A stretch of 64,000 bases of DNA from CAG-411 sp963643465 (GCA_963643465.1 CAVIJT010000016.1:1-64000); one strand, 5' to 3'. Positions 27,649 through 37,714 are shown, counted from the stretch's first letter. A program made the numbers and translations. Notes: generated by a model not told the origin, from the letters alone.

Positions 27649-30024
27649 ATGAATCAAAAAGCACTTCACACCTTAGAGTATGATAAAATTATAGATTTAC
27701 TTGTTCAATGTGCGGCTTCGCCTATGGGAAAAGAGCGTTGCCGGGCACTTGTGCCATCTACACACATTGATGAGATTCAAAGAAACCAAAAAGAAACCAG
27801 TGATGCCCTTTCCTATTTACTACAAAAAGGAAGCATTTCTTTTTCTGGTGTTTCCGATATTACACCATCTTTGATGCGTTTGGAAGTGGGAGGCGCGCTA
27901 AGCATTACAGAACTTCTTCGCATCAGTAGTCTGCTAACGGTAGCGCTGCGTGTAAAATCTTACGGAAGAAAAGAAAACGATGAGGACATGCCTTCTAATG
28001 ACAGTCTCAGTTCCCGATTTTCTTACTTGGAACCTTTATCCAATTTGAATAACGAAATCAAACGCTGCATCCTCTCCGAAGAAGAAATCAGCGACGATGC
28101 CAGTGCAGGTTTGCGCCAAGTACGCCGTCAGATCAAGATTACCAATCAAAAGGTCCACGATCAGATGAATCAAATATTAAACAGTTCTCGTTCCATGCTA
28201 CAGGATGGTCTTATTACCATGCGTAATGGTCGCTACTGCCTTCCTGTAAAAGCCGAATATAAAAGTGCCATTCCGGGAATGGTACACGACCAATCCTCTA
28301 CTGGTTCTACATTGTTTATTGAACCTATGTCTGTAGTAAAATTAAACAATACACTTCGAGAATTAGCGGCTGAGGAACAGGCTGAGATTGAAAAGGTGCT
28401 GGCAGAACTGAGTAATTTAGCCGCTGAGGATGTTGACACTTTAAAAACGAATTTATCCATCCTTGTAGAACTGGATTTCATTTTTGCAAAGGCAACACTT
28501 TCCAAAAAACTACATGCCAGCGAACCAGTTTTTAATACAAATGGTTATTTACACATCAAAAAAGGAAAACATCCACTAATTGATCCTCACAAAGTAGTTC
28601 CTATTGATGTGTGGCTTGGCAAGGATTTCGATCTTCTTGTGATTACCGGACCAAACACTGGTGGTAAAACGGTAACCTTAAAAACCATTGGATTATTTAC
28701 ATTAATGGGTCAGGCAGGTCTCCATATTCCAGCCTTTGACCAATCAGAACTAACTGTATTTACAGATGTATTTGCAGATATTGGAGACGAGCAAAGTATT
28801 GAACAAAATTTAAGTACCTTCTCCTCCCATATGACAAATACGGTATCTATTTTGAAACAGGCGACTCCAACTACCCTTTGTCTTTTTGATGAACTAGGGG
28901 CCGGAACCGATCCAGTGGAAGGTGCAGCTCTTGCCATGTCCATTTTGTCCAGTCTGCACGCACAAGGAATCCGCACCGTAGCTACCACTCATTATAGCGA
29001 ATTAAAAGTATTTGCACTGTCCACAGAAGGTGTAGAAAATGGTAGTTGCGAGTTTGATGTGGAAACGCTTCGCCCTACCTATCGTCTGCTTATCGGTATT
29101 CCCGGAAAGAGTAACGCTTTTGCCATCTCTGGAAAACTAGGACTTCCAGCAGACATTATTGAGCAGGCCAAAAGTTATATTGATAACGAAAGTCAGAGTT
29201 TTGAAGATGTAATCAGTGATTTAGAAAAGAGTCGAATCACCATTGAAAAAGAGCAGGAGCAAATCAAAGCCTACAAATTGGAGATTGAAGATTTAAAGAA
29301 AAAGCTCACTGCCAAAAACGAACGTATCGACAATGCAAAAGAGAAAATTTTACGCCGAGCAGAAGAAGAAGCACACGCTATTTTGCAAGAAGCAAAAGAT
29401 TATGCAGATACAACCATCAAAAAATATAACAAATGGTCCAAAGACAGTGGACTTAACAAAGCCATGGAAGAAGAACGTGCAAATTTACGAAAAAAACTAA
29501 ACTCTTCCGAGGACAAACTGGCATTAAAGAACAAAAAGAAACAAAACAAACAGTTAAAACCAAAAGATTTAAAATTAGGCGATGCCGTTATGGTGCTTAG
29601 TTTGAATTTAAAAGGAACGGTAAGCAGTCTTCCAAATGCAAAAGGAGATTTATTTGTACAAATGGGTATTCTCCGTTCTCAAGTAAATATCTCTGATTTG
29701 GAATTGATTGACGAAGAGGTAATTTCCACTCCAACACTAAAAAAGACCGGAAGTGGAAAAATCAAAATGCGAAAAACTGCCAATATCAGCACTGAACTTA
29801 ATATTATTGGTATGACAACTGCTGAGGCAATTCCGATGGTTGACAAATATATTGACGATGCCTACCTTGCACATTTACAGCAAGTGACCATCATCCATGG
29901 TCGTGGAACCGGTGCTCTTAGAAACGCAGTTCACGCCCATTTAAAAAAATGTAAATATGTAAAATCTTTCCGACTAGGTGAGTTTGGAGAAGGAGATATG
30001 GGAGTAACAATTGTTACATTCTAA
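27649..30024 (+). CDS. mutS2: MutS2-family ATPase/endonuclease
   Basis: DNA- or ribosome-acting MutS paralog; in Bacillus MutS2 has roles in suppressing recombination and splitting stalled ribosomes. Order: N-terminal domain, MutS core and ATPase with Walker A TGPNTGGKTVTLKT, Walker B TLCLFDELGAGTDP, and the TTHYSELK switch. A long coiled coil (about 510-620: IEKEQEQIKAYKLEIEDL) follows, then a KOW-like segment and a C-terminal Smr domain. In the Smr domain HGRGTGALR is intact, but the LDLR-type motif reads ELNIIGM, so nuclease activity by that motif is doubtful; I believe this variant is common in Clostridia. Length 791, normal for the family. Start supported by AAAGGA. Confidence 0.93.
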   Translation: MNQKALHTLEYDKIIDLLVQCAASPMGKERCRALVPSTHIDEIQRNQKETSDALSYLLQKGSISFSGVSDITPSLMRLEVGGALSITELLRISSLLTVALRVKSYGRKENDEDMPSNDSLSSRFSYLEPLSNLNNEIKRCILSEEEISDDASAGLRQVRRQIKITNQKVHDQMNQILNSSRSMLQDGLITMRNGRYCLPVKAEYKSAIPGMVHDQSSTGSTLFIEPMSVVKLNNTLRELAAEEQAEIEKVLAELSNLAAEDVDTLKTNLSILVELDFIFAKATLSKKLHASEPVFNTNGYLHIKKGKHPLIDPHKVVPIDVWLGKDFDLLVITGPNTGGKTVTLKTIGLFTLMGQAGLHIPAFDQSELTVFTDVFADIGDEQSIEQNLSTFSSHMTNTVSILKQATPTTLCLFDELGAGTDPVEGAALAMSILSSLHAQGIRTVATTHYSELKVFALSTEGVENGSCEFDVETLRPTYRLLIGIPGKSNAFAISGKLGLPADIIEQAKSYIDNESQSFEDVISDLEKSRITIEKEQEQIKAYKLEIEDLKKKLTAKNERIDNAKEKILRRAEEEAHAILQEAKDYADTTIKKYNKWSKDSGLNKAMEEERANLRKKLNSSEDKLALKNKKKQNKQLKPKDLKLGDAVMVLSLNLKGTVSSLPNAKGDLFVQMGILRSQVNISDLELIDEEVISTPTLKKTGSGKIKMRKTANISTELNIIGMTTAEAIPMVDKYIDDAYLAHLQQVTIIHGRGTGALRNAVHAHLKKCKYVKSFRLGEFGEGDMGVTIVTF

Positions 30025-30036
30025 AGGGGGAAAATT

Positions 30037-30759
30037 ATGGCTACCAAACAAAAAATACTAATTGTAGATGACGACACAAATATTGCAGAGTTAATTTCCT
30101 TGTATTTAACAAAGGAATGTTTTCATACAATGATTGTAAACGATGGCGAAGAAGCACTAAAGCAATTTGCACTTTATCAACCCGATTTAATTTTGCTGGA
30201 TTTGATGCTACCGGGAATTGATGGCTACAGCGTGTGTCGGGAGTTGCGCAAAAACTCAACGGTTCCTATTATCATGCTCTCTGCCAAAGGAGAAATTTTT
30301 GACAAAGTCCTAGGCTTAGAACTGGGTGCAGATGATTATATCATTAAACCGTTTGATTCCAAAGAATTGGTTGCACGAGTAAAAGCGGTATTGCGTCGCT
30401 TTACAAATGGTTCTGCCGCCCAAAACCAGATGCCTGCACAAGTGCCTGAACAAAACGGAGACTTTGTCAGCTATCCGGATTTAATTGTAAATCAAACAAA
30501 CTACTCTGTTATATACCAGGATGAGCCATTGGACATGCCTCCAAAAGAATTAGAGTTACTTTACTTTCTTGCTTCCCATCCAAATCAGGTATTTACAAGA
30601 GAACAATTACTAGACCACATTTGGGGATATGACTATATTGGAGATACCAGAACAGTAGATGTCCACATCAAACGCTTGAGAGAAAAAATCAAAGACCATG
30701 AAAACTGGGGCATCGGCACTGTATGGGGAATTGGATACAAATTTGAGGTGAGAAACTAA
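30037..30759 (+). CDS. OmpR/PhoB-family response regulator
   Basis: Receiver domain 1-120 with the acidic pair DDD near residue 11, the phosphorylated Asp in LILLDLMLPGIDG, the Ser/Thr in IIMLSAKG and the Lys in DDYIIKPFD. A linker rich in Gln/Ala/Pro follows. The winged-helix DNA-binding domain shows VFTREQLLDHIWGYDYIGD and RTVDVHIKRLREKI. It starts 12 bases after mutS2, so it may be part of that transcript, and it overlaps the kinase gene by one base (TAATG). Target genes are unknown. Confidence 0.92.
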   Translation: MATKQKILIVDDDTNIAELISLYLTKECFHTMIVNDGEEALKQFALYQPDLILLDLMLPGIDGYSVCRELRKNSTVPIIMLSAKGEIFDKVLGLELGADDYIIKPFDSKELVARVKAVLRRFTNGSAAQNQMPAQVPEQNGDFVSYPDLIVNQTNYSVIYQDEPLDMPPKELELLYFLASHPNQVFTREQLLDHIWGYDYIGDTRTVDVHIKRLREKIKDHENWGIGTVWGIGYKFEVRN

Positions 30760-32186
30760 TGAGACGTCCGCTCCTTCATAAGCTGATTTTTTTCTATGTA
30801 ATTGCTGCAATTCTTATTATTGTCAGCATGAACACCATCGGCATCCATTATATGTCCGATCAGTTAATTACAGAAAAGAAAAATCAGCTTAGTATATATT
30901 CACAATACATAAAAGAACATCATTTTGAAACAGCTATTGATAACAATACCATTTACAGCTTAAAATCTATTTCCAGACAAATTGCTGCAACGGACAGCAT
31001 TCTGGGAAGCAAAACATGGATTGTAGATTCTTCTGGTTATTTGGTGATTGATTCTTCCAATGAGAATTTGAAAGAACGCACAAAAAACATTTTGCAAGCG
31101 GATGCAAACTACTTGGACAGCTACTATCATGTGAATAAAAAATTAGACACTTTTCTAAATAAAGAGATGCTGTCTGTTATTCTTCCTATTGCAAACCGTT
31201 TTCATATTGAAGGATATGTCATTGTGCATTACCCAATGGAAGAAATTGCAAACATCACTTCCCACTATCGCTTTTTAATCAATTTTGGTATTGGTATTAT
31301 TTTAATTGTATTTGCAATTGTTCTATTTTTTGTTTGGTGGATTACCATTCGTCCAACAAAAAAATTGCTACATTATGTTTCTACTTCCAACCAAGGTGAT
31401 TATAATATCAAATGTGATTTCCACAGTAACGATGAATTTGAAAAATTATTGCTGGAATTAAATTATATGGAAGACAAAATTAAAAATCTGGACAACTACC
31501 AGAAAAATTTTATCGCAAATGTATCCCATGACTTTCGTTCTCCTTTAACTTCTATTAAAGGATATGCAGAAGCCATGTTAGATGGTACAATCCCAGAAGA
31601 GATGCGTGCAAAATACTTAGATGTTATTGTTTTTGAAGCCGAGCGTCTCACAAAACTTACCAGCAACCTTCTGTCTCTAAACCAATTTGACCAGAACAGA
31701 CACAGGCTGGAAATGAACTCCTTTGATATTAACAAAATGATTAAACAAACAGCAACTTCTTTTGAAGTCACCTGTATGCAGAAACATATCAAATTAAAAC
31801 TTACCTTTTCCGAAAAAGAAACTTTTGTAAATGCAGACGAAGCAAAAATCCAACAGGTTTTACACAACCTATTAGATAATGCCATTAAATTCAGTTATAA
31901 GGATTCTGAAATTCATATTAAAAGCAATGAATACCGGGAAAAAGTACAAATTTCTGTAAAAGATTTTGGTATCGGTATTCCAAAGGATGGCATAGCAAAA
32001 ATCTGGGAACGTTTTTATAAAACAGATTTGTCCCGTGGAAAAGATAAAAAAGGCACTGGCCTTGGTCTTTCTATTACAAAAGAAATTATCTCTGCACACA
32101 ATGAAACAATCCATGTAACAAGCACAGAGGGTGCAGGCACAGAATTTACATTTTCACTGCCCCTTACTACACCAAACGAACCATAA
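30759..32186 (+). CDS. membrane sensor histidine kinase
   Basis: Partner of the regulator at 30037. Two membrane segments (about 8-28 and 172-195) enclose an extracellular sensor of about 140 residues that resembles a PAS-like (Cache) fold. A HAMP-type region follows. The H-box is FIANVSHDFRSPLTSIKGYAE, with the phospho-His in VSHDFRSP; the N-box is VLHNLLDNAIKFS; the G-boxes are VKDFGIGIP and KGTGLGLSI. All catalytic motifs are intact. The signal sensed is not visible. A hairpin follows the stop codon. Confidence 0.92.
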   Translation: MRRPLLHKLIFFYVIAAILIIVSMNTIGIHYMSDQLITEKKNQLSIYSQYIKEHHFETAIDNNTIYSLKSISRQIAATDSILGSKTWIVDSSGYLVIDSSNENLKERTKNILQADANYLDSYYHVNKKLDTFLNKEMLSVILPIANRFHIEGYVIVHYPMEEIANITSHYRFLINFGIGIILIVFAIVLFFVWWITIRPTKKLLHYVSTSNQGDYNIKCDFHSNDEFEKLLLELNYMEDKIKNLDNYQKNFIANVSHDFRSPLTSIKGYAEAMLDGTIPEEMRAKYLDVIVFEAERLTKLTSNLLSLNQFDQNRHRLEMNSFDINKMIKQTATSFEVTCMQKHIKLKLTFSEKETFVNADEAKIQQVLHNLLDNAIKFSYKDSEIHIKSNEYREKVQISVKDFGIGIPKDGIAKIWERFYKTDLSRGKDKKGTGLGLSITKEIISAHNETIHVTSTEGAGTEFTFSLPLTTPNEP

Positions 32187-32230
32187 GAGGCATCCTACAG
32201 ACAAATCTCTTTTGCCTGTAGGATGCCTCT
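32187..32230 (+). terminator. hairpin after the two-component operon
   Basis: GAGGCATCCTACAG pairs with CTGTAGGATGCCTC over about 14-16 bases, starting at the stop codon of the kinase gene. There is no clear T-run, so the call as a terminator is tentative, although the position is right. Confidence 0.55.
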
Positions 32231-32292
32231 CACTGTATCTGTTCAAAATTCTTAATGTAACTATTCAGAACCCTTCCCATATATAATTTTCT

Positions 32293-32784
32293 TTACCAAT
32301 GTAATCGGTGTAAATCACCTTCTGAATTCAAATCCATAAATCCATTCTGTCTCAATGCTTCATAGAGTACAATTGCAACAGAGTTAGACAAATTCAATGA
32401 ACGTATCTCGCCAAACATAGGAATACGAATACATTCCTCTGGATGCTCTACTAATATCTCCTCTGGAATCCCCGCACTCTCTTTTCCAAACATAATATAC
32501 GCATCTTCTTCAAAAGAAACATCTGCATATGTATGCTTTGCTTTTGTGGTAGCAAAATAAATCTTCGCTCCGGGATTCTTCTCTAAAAAATCCGAATAAC
32601 TATCATATACGGTTACGTCTAACTTATCCCAATAATCCAATCCAGCTCTCTTAACTTCCTTCTGAGAAATACGAAATCCCATAGGCTCAATCAAATGTAA
32701 TCTGGCTCCTGCTGCCACACAAGTTCTTCCAATATTTCCTGTATTTGCTGGTATCTCTGGCTCTAATAAAACAATATTCAACAT
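32293..32784 (-). CDS. trmL: tRNA (cytidine/uridine-34 2'-O)-methyltransferase TrmL
   Basis: SPOUT-fold (SpoU/TrmH family) enzyme that methylates the wobble nucleotide of certain leucine tRNAs using SAM. Visible motifs: EPEIPANTGNIGRTC at the start, MFGKESAGIPEEIL in the middle, and IRIPMFGEIRSLNLSNSVA near the end, which forms the knot and binds SAM. The length (163) is normal. The start is ATG 32784, overlapping the end region of cheX, with GGAAG upstream. Co-transcribed with cheX. Confidence 0.92.
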   Translation of the reverse strand: MLNIVLLEPEIPANTGNIGRTCVAAGARLHLIEPMGFRISQKEVKRAGLDYWDKLDVTVYDSYSDFLEKNPGAKIYFATTKAKHTYADVSFEEDAYIMFGKESAGIPEEILVEHPEECIRIPMFGEIRSLNLSNSVAIVLYEALRQNGFMDLNSEGDLHRLHW

Positions 32785-32785
32785 C

Positions 32786-33256
32786 TTAATCTTCCTTCAC
32801 TGAAATATGCACCTCAATGCTACGGTTATCTCCTAAAATCAATGGCACACTAATATTTTGTGAAACACTGCTTGTAAATGTCATATTTCCTTTACAAACT
32901 GTAGGTGGTGTAATATCAATTCCCACTCCCTTTGTAGAAAAAATAGTAGCTGCATTACCCATAATCATATTACCAAGCTCACAAATGGCACTCATATATA
33001 AATCGGTCATCTCTGTTGTTGGCATCATACACATATTACCTGCTACTAAACAAGCCACATCGTTAGGAAAAGCAAGCATTACCTGCCCCTTCATCTCACC
33101 TGTTACACCAATCATAATTACAACCGTATCTTCTGTAAATTGCGCAACTTTCACAGCTGGTTTACCCACTTTAGTCTCAACCTGTGAAACATCCTTTAAC
33201 ATCTGCATTCCTGCCATTAAAAAAGGATTGATAATATCTGCACTTACCCCCGCCAT
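32786..33256 (-). CDS. cheX: CheX-like CheY-P phosphatase
   Basis: Chemotaxis-type phosphatase of the CheC/CheX family that removes phosphate from CheY-P. The catalytic E-x2-N motif appears in ICELGNMIMGNAATIF, and the rest follows the CheX beta-alpha pattern (IGVTGEMKGQVMLAFP; DITPPTVCKG). ATG 33256 is preferred because GGAGG lies 7 bases upstream; the ATG at 33262 is 1 base from it. No other chemotaxis or flagellar gene is in the window, so it may act on CheY or another receiver elsewhere in the genome. Close spacing with trmL (1 base) indicates one transcript. Confidence 0.88.
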   Translation of the reverse strand: MAGVSADIINPFLMAGMQMLKDVSQVETKVGKPAVKVAQFTEDTVVIMIGVTGEMKGQVMLAFPNDVACLVAGNMCMMPTTEMTDLYMSAICELGNMIMGNAATIFSTKGVGIDITPPTVCKGNMTFTSSVSQNISVPLILGDNRSIEVHISVKED

Positions 33257-33498
33257 TCTCATACCTCCTGTTCTGCATCATTTCTGATACTCTGTATTGG
33301 CATACTTAAAAAGCCTTGCATCCCCCTATTCGGACCTCTGCTTTCCATATGTTATATTTAGTTTACCATAATTCGGCATAAAAAGCTATGAAATTTTGGC
33401 AACTATTCCGTACTATTTGCTACAAGCGTCTGTTTATCACACTTAGAACAAAGTGACCAAGTCCACTTCCCCCTTTAAAGCAAATAACTAAACATTTC

Positions 33499-34662
33499 TT
33501 AGAACCTATGTCGATTTACAAAACGCTCAATTCTCTCCAAAGCAATCTTTAAATCCTCTATGGAATATGCGTAGGAAATTCGCAAAAATCCCTCGCCACA
33601 CTCTCCAAAAGCAGTTCCCGGAACTACAGCCACTTTCTCTTCTTCTAATAATTTGGTTGCAAACTCGTCCGATGTCATTCCAAACTGTTTGATACTTGGA
33701 AACATATAAAAAGCACCAAAAGGTTCAAACACCTGAAATCCAATTCTTCGAAGTTCATGAAGCAAATACTTTCTTCTCTGATCATATGCCTGACGCATAC
33801 GTGCCACATCCTCGTCGCCATGTTGCAATGCCTCCACCGCCGCATATTGACTGGTTGTAGGCGCACACATAATCGCAAATTGATGAATCTTTAACATTTG
33901 CTCTAAAATAAGTTCTGGTGCGGCTGCATATCCCATTCTCCATCCGGTCATGGCATATGCTTTAGAAAATCCATTAATTAAAACCGTTCTCTCTTTCATT
34001 CCCGGAAAAGAAGCAATAGACACATGCTCTCCCTCATAAGTAAGTTCTGAATAAATTTCATCAGAAATTACAAACAAATCTTTCTCAATGACAATATCTA
34101 CAATATCTTGCAAATCCTCTCGTGTCATAACTGCACCAGTAGGATTATTCGGAAATGGCATAACCAAAATCTTTGTCTTATCTGTAATATGCTCCAACAA
34201 CTCTTCTTTTGTCAATTTGAATTGATTCTCTTCTTTTAACTCAATAACAACAGGCACCCCATCCGCCAATGTAACACATGGAAGATAAGACACATAACTT
34301 GGCATAGGAAGTAATACTTCATCGCCCGGATCCAGCATAGCACGCAATGCCAAATCAATGGCTTCACTTCCTCCCACTGTTACCATAATTTCCTTTTGGT
34401 AATCATAGGTAATGTGACAACGTCTTTTTAAATACTTGGCAATCTCTATCTTCAATTCCTTCAATCCGGCATTGGATGTATAAAAGGTCCGACCTTTTTC
34501 CAAGGAGTAAATTCCCTCTTCACGAATGTGCCAAGGTGTATCAAAATCAGGCTCTCCTACTCCAAGAGAAATAGCATCTTTCATCTCGCTTACTAAATCA
34601 AAAAACTTGCGAATACCGGAAGGCTTTATAGTTACAACTTTTTCTGATAATGGATTTCTCAT
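33499..34662 (-). CDS. PLP-dependent aminotransferase, class I/II
   Basis: Fold-type I aminotransferase of the AspC/PatA kind. The Lys that binds PLP is in LINGFSKAYAMTGWRMGY. Other contacts are GVGEPDFDTP, VTVGGSEAIDLALRAM, PFPNNPTGAVM and ISDEIYSELTYEG, and the Arg near the end is in FLRISYAYS. Length 387 is typical. Substrate cannot be fixed from sequence; the closest type is aspartate or aromatic/branched-chain transaminases of Firmicutes. The gene overlaps the upstream Lrp/AsnC regulator by 4 bases (ATGA), so the two are coupled and the regulator likely senses a related amino acid. Confidence 0.9.
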   Translation of the reverse strand: MRNPLSEKVVTIKPSGIRKFFDLVSEMKDAISLGVGEPDFDTPWHIREEGIYSLEKGRTFYTSNAGLKELKIEIAKYLKRRCHITYDYQKEIMVTVGGSEAIDLALRAMLDPGDEVLLPMPSYVSYLPCVTLADGVPVVIELKEENQFKLTKEELLEHITDKTKILVMPFPNNPTGAVMTREDLQDIVDIVIEKDLFVISDEIYSELTYEGEHVSIASFPGMKERTVLINGFSKAYAMTGWRMGYAAAPELILEQMLKIHQFAIMCAPTTSQYAAVEALQHGDEDVARMRQAYDQRRKYLLHELRRIGFQVFEPFGAFYMFPSIKQFGMTSDEFATKLLEEEKVAVVPGTAFGECGEGFLRISYAYSIEDLKIALERIERFVNRHRF

Positions 34663-35144
34663 GGTGTAATCAACATCCTTTCGTCTTCTCCAGTCTCGTC
34701 AGCTAATGCGAGTCCATGCTCTTTATACTTTTTCAAAATAAAATTGGTAGATGTGCTAAGTACCGATTCCAAAGGAGATAACTTGCTAGAAACAAAGTTT
34801 GCCACCTCACGCATACTCTTTCCTTCAATCATCACACACAAATCAAATTCACCAGAAATCAAATAGACACTCTCTACCTCATCAAATTTATAAATTCTCT
34901 CTGCAATTTTATCAAAACCCAATCCTCTTTGAGGGGTTACTTTCACCTCAATAAGAGCAGTTACTCTCTCGCAATCTGTCTTATCCCAGTTAATTAACGT
35001 AGGATATCCACAAATAACATGCTCTTGCTCCATGGCTTTTATTTCTTTTTTTACTGCATCTACCTCTTCTCCCAACATAATAGCCAAATCTTCTGCAGTA
35101 ATCTTGCTATTCTTATCAATGGCTTTTAAAATTTCCTTCCTCAT
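34659..35144 (-). CDS. Lrp/AsnC-family transcriptional regulator
   Basis: N-terminal winged HTH (SKITAEDLAIMLGEEVDAVKKEI) and C-terminal RAM/AsnC ligand-binding domain (IEVKVTPQRGLGFDKIAERI and VYLISGEFDLCVMIEGKS). Such proteins form octamers or dimers and respond to amino acids. It is translationally coupled to the aminotransferase at 33499, a common pairing in Clostridia. The start ATG 35144 has GGAG with slightly long spacing. Effector not visible. Confidence 0.9.
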   Translation of the reverse strand: MRKEILKAIDKNSKITAEDLAIMLGEEVDAVKKEIKAMEQEHVICGYPTLINWDKTDCERVTALIEVKVTPQRGLGFDKIAERIYKFDEVESVYLISGEFDLCVMIEGKSMREVANFVSSKLSPLESVLSTSTNFILKKYKEHGLALADETGEDERMLITP

Positions 35145-35171
35145 ACTCTCTCTCCTCTCATATTACGATTG

Positions 35172-36158
35172 CTATGACAAATCTTTGTAAAACTCGTCTG
35201 CCTTAGGCGGTTCTAAAGAAAAGCGTTCACCCTCCCGAATGATCACTTTATCGTTTCCCTTCACTGCCTTACCAATTACTTCGGCATTAATACCAACTTC
35301 ACTAAGTGCTTTTACCATAGCATTGCCATTTGTAGTACCAATTAGCAGGCTTCCTCCTGACATAAGCTGATACGGATTTAAATCATAAAATTCGCATATT
35401 TCTACCGTTTCCTGACGAATAGGAATATTTGCTAACTCCACTTCAAATCCTACGCCTGCTGCTAAACTCAAATCCCAGAGCGCACCATAAATGCCCCGCT
35501 CCGCCACATAGTGCATACACGTAACTCCCACTTGCTTTGCAATATGGGCATCTCTCACAACAGAGCTATACTCCGTAAACTCTGCTGCCTGAGAAATAAA
35601 ATCTGTAGTATACTTTTTAGTAAGCTCTTCCAAACGAGTTTTGGCAAGACGGGCAGTTCCTAAAAGTCCTGCCCACTTTGTCATTACTAAATCATCGCCT
35701 GCTCGCAACCCTCTTGTTGGAAGCAATTCTCCCTTTTTGCATGCTCCAACCCCTGTAATAGTAAGTAACGGTTGATTTACAGCTCTTGTCACTTCTGTAT
35801 TTACTTCCAAAATCTCTATCTCAAGCTGGCTGCATACTTCTTCCAATTGTAACATAATACGCTTAATTGCAATCTCTCTTGCCTGCTCTGGCAATAAAAT
35901 ATTCACTACAATTCCAATCACTCGCGCACCGCCAGCAGCCAAATCATTTGCTACTCCATGAACAGCCAGTTCTCCCAATTCCTGTTCCGTCCCGATGATA
36001 GACTCCGTGGATATCAGAATATGTTCCTCTGCACCCACTTCAAATGCCGCACAATCCTCACCTACGCCAGCCTGAAAAATCACTTCTTCTCTTCTATGCT
36101 TTATCTGCTTCATGATAGAACGTTGTAACACTGTATTTGATACTTTTCCAATCCTCAT
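35172..36158 (-). CDS. AIR synthase-related (HypE/PurM-fold) protein
   Basis: ATP-binding PurM-fold protein of the kind often labelled AIR synthase-related or HypE-like. Visible: GVGEDCAAFEVG, HGVANDLAAGGARVIGIV, TRGLRAGDDLVMTKWAG and YVAERGIYGALWDLSLAAG. HypE itself ends with a C-terminal Cys, which is absent here (it ends EFYKDLS), so it is not a true HypE. No hydrogenase genes are nearby. It lies 11 bases after the VanW gene and 27 bases before the Lrp gene, within a minus-strand run. Substrate unknown. Confidence 0.78.
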   Translation of the reverse strand: MRIGKVSNTVLQRSIMKQIKHRREEVIFQAGVGEDCAAFEVGAEEHILISTESIIGTEQELGELAVHGVANDLAAGGARVIGIVVNILLPEQAREIAIKRIMLQLEEVCSQLEIEILEVNTEVTRAVNQPLLTITGVGACKKGELLPTRGLRAGDDLVMTKWAGLLGTARLAKTRLEELTKKYTTDFISQAAEFTEYSSVVRDAHIAKQVGVTCMHYVAERGIYGALWDLSLAAGVGFEVELANIPIRQETVEICEFYDLNPYQLMSGGSLLIGTTNGNAMVKALSEVGINAEVIGKAVKGNDKVIIREGERFSLEPPKADEFYKDLS

Positions 36159-36169
36159 GTATCTTTCCT

Positions 36170-37714
36170 CTATTCTTTAATCTCACCTTCTGCTTGTATC
36201 TCTGCAGCTTTTGTAACCTCAGGTGCCTTTGTCACTTCAGGTGCCTTTGTTGTTGCAGGCGCTTTTGTTGCCGAAGGAGCCTTTGTTACAGTCTGTGCTG
36301 GTACTTTTGTTGACTTTGGTTTATCCTTCTTCTCCGGTTCCTTTGTAGCTTTTTCCTCAGATTTTCCACCTTTTGTAACATATCTTGGCTCAGCAGCATA
36401 ATAGCTGGAATTTACCTGTTCTCTACTTACTTCCTTACCATTTTCATATACTACTTTCCAAAGTTCTGCCTTATAGCCTACATGAGCCTGCTGTGTTACC
36501 TGAAAATAGTCTTCCGGCAAACTTTCATCAACAGTTACTTTATCTTCTCCCGGTTGAATTGTCTCAAGCACTTTAGAAACATATTCCACCGTACGATTTT
36601 CTAAATCTCTTTCTTCTTTTCCATATATAGTAAAATAAATGCTTCTATTTGCGGTATATGCCTCCAAATAAATAGGTGTATCTGAATTATTTGTAAACTT
36701 TAAATCTTTATAGCCTTCTGAAATGGCTGCATCCATAGAAGGCTGCACATATCCTACAATCATTGAGTGATTATAACGCTCATCTATTTGCAATTCTGCT
36801 TTCAACAACGCATTATATAAAGTAGTAGCAGCCTGACAAACACCACCACCTACACTATCTACCACCTGTCCATTGGAATATGCCTTGGAAACCTGATATC
36901 CATTATCCTGTGTAAACGGAACTAAATGATCTCCAACAGAAAATTGCTCTCCCGGATAAATGGTATATCCATTCAAAAGACTAGCTGCATTTACCAAATT
37001 CTGTGAACGAGCACTATCCGAACTGGCAAAACTGGTATTATATGTACCAAGTACATCCTGACACTGTTCCAGCGAACTGCTGTCATATTTAGGTGTCGTA
37101 TAATTCATAATTGCCTCAATGGTAATTCCTCCATCTACCCACTGACTGGCAATGGTCTTTTCGATTTTCTCTGCAGTCTCATCCGCCACAATCACTCTTC
37201 CATCTGTAGCTTCTTTGACTTTGAATTTTCCATTCTTTCGAACCAATTTCGCATTCTGCGCCTCTATGTCATAAACAGTACATTCTTTCTCTACAAATTC
37301 ATTTACTTTCTCTGTATCCAGTTCAAAAGCAAGATCAAACACTACATCATTTTGCTCTAAATCCATCTGTTCTTTATAGCGTTTGATTACATCACCTGTT
37401 TTTCCATAATTATATGCTTCCTGAACGAAATAATCCACATCACAAGTGTAACCTAACTCTTCTAATGTAGTTGTGACTTCTTCGTCATCTATCTTTACTG
37501 TCACTTTTTCGCCTTTTGCATTTTTTACATGTTCTTTTAACTGTTCTTTTGCATCTTTTACAGTCATTCCACCTACGTCTAATGTGCCTATGTATATTCC
37601 CTCGTTAATTACTTTTTTTTGCGCGCTGGCAGCAAAACTACAAAGAGAACTGCCAACAATTACGAAAGAAATGCAGCCAACGGCTGCCAATACTTTCTTG
37701 ATTTTTCCATTCAT
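36170..37714 (-). CDS. VanW-family wall-associated protein with PG_binding_4 domains
   Basis: N-terminal hydrophobic signal/anchor (KKVLAAVGCISFVIVGSSLC). Then one or two peptidoglycan-binding (PG_binding_4) domains: YIGTLDVGGMTVKDAKEQL and a second around 130-190. The VanW domain follows (PGEQFSVGDHLVPFT, VDSVGGGVCQAATTLYNA, HSMIVGYVQPSMDAA), then a G5-like beta segment, and a C-terminal Lys/Thr/Pro/Ala repeat tail (TKAPEVTKAPEVTKA). VanW proteins are common in Clostridia; their biochemical role is unclear. ATG 37714 is preferred over 37741 because AAGGG lies 9 bases upstream and it gives a normal signal peptide. Confidence 0.88.
   Translation of the reverse strand: MNGKIKKVLAAVGCISFVIVGSSLCSFAASAQKKVINEGIYIGTLDVGGMTVKDAKEQLKEHVKNAKGEKVTVKIDDEEVTTTLEELGYTCDVDYFVQEAYNYGKTGDVIKRYKEQMDLEQNDVVFDLAFELDTEKVNEFVEKECTVYDIEAQNAKLVRKNGKFKVKEATDGRVIVADETAEKIEKTIASQWVDGGITIEAIMNYTTPKYDSSSLEQCQDVLGTYNTSFASSDSARSQNLVNAASLLNGYTIYPGEQFSVGDHLVPFTQDNGYQVSKAYSNGQVVDSVGGGVCQAATTLYNALLKAELQIDERYNHSMIVGYVQPSMDAAISEGYKDLKFTNNSDTPIYLEAYTANRSIYFTIYGKEERDLENRTVEYVSKVLETIQPGEDKVTVDESLPEDYFQVTQQAHVGYKAELWKVVYENGKEVSREQVNSSYYAAEPRYVTKGGKSEEKATKEPEKKDKPKSTKVPAQTVTKAPSATKAPATTKAPEVTKAPEVTKAAEIQAEGEIKE

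Noticed and set aside
35172..36158. Naming the AIR-synthase-like protein HypE
   Set aside because: The C-terminal Cys needed for HypE is missing and there are no hydrogenase maturation genes near it.
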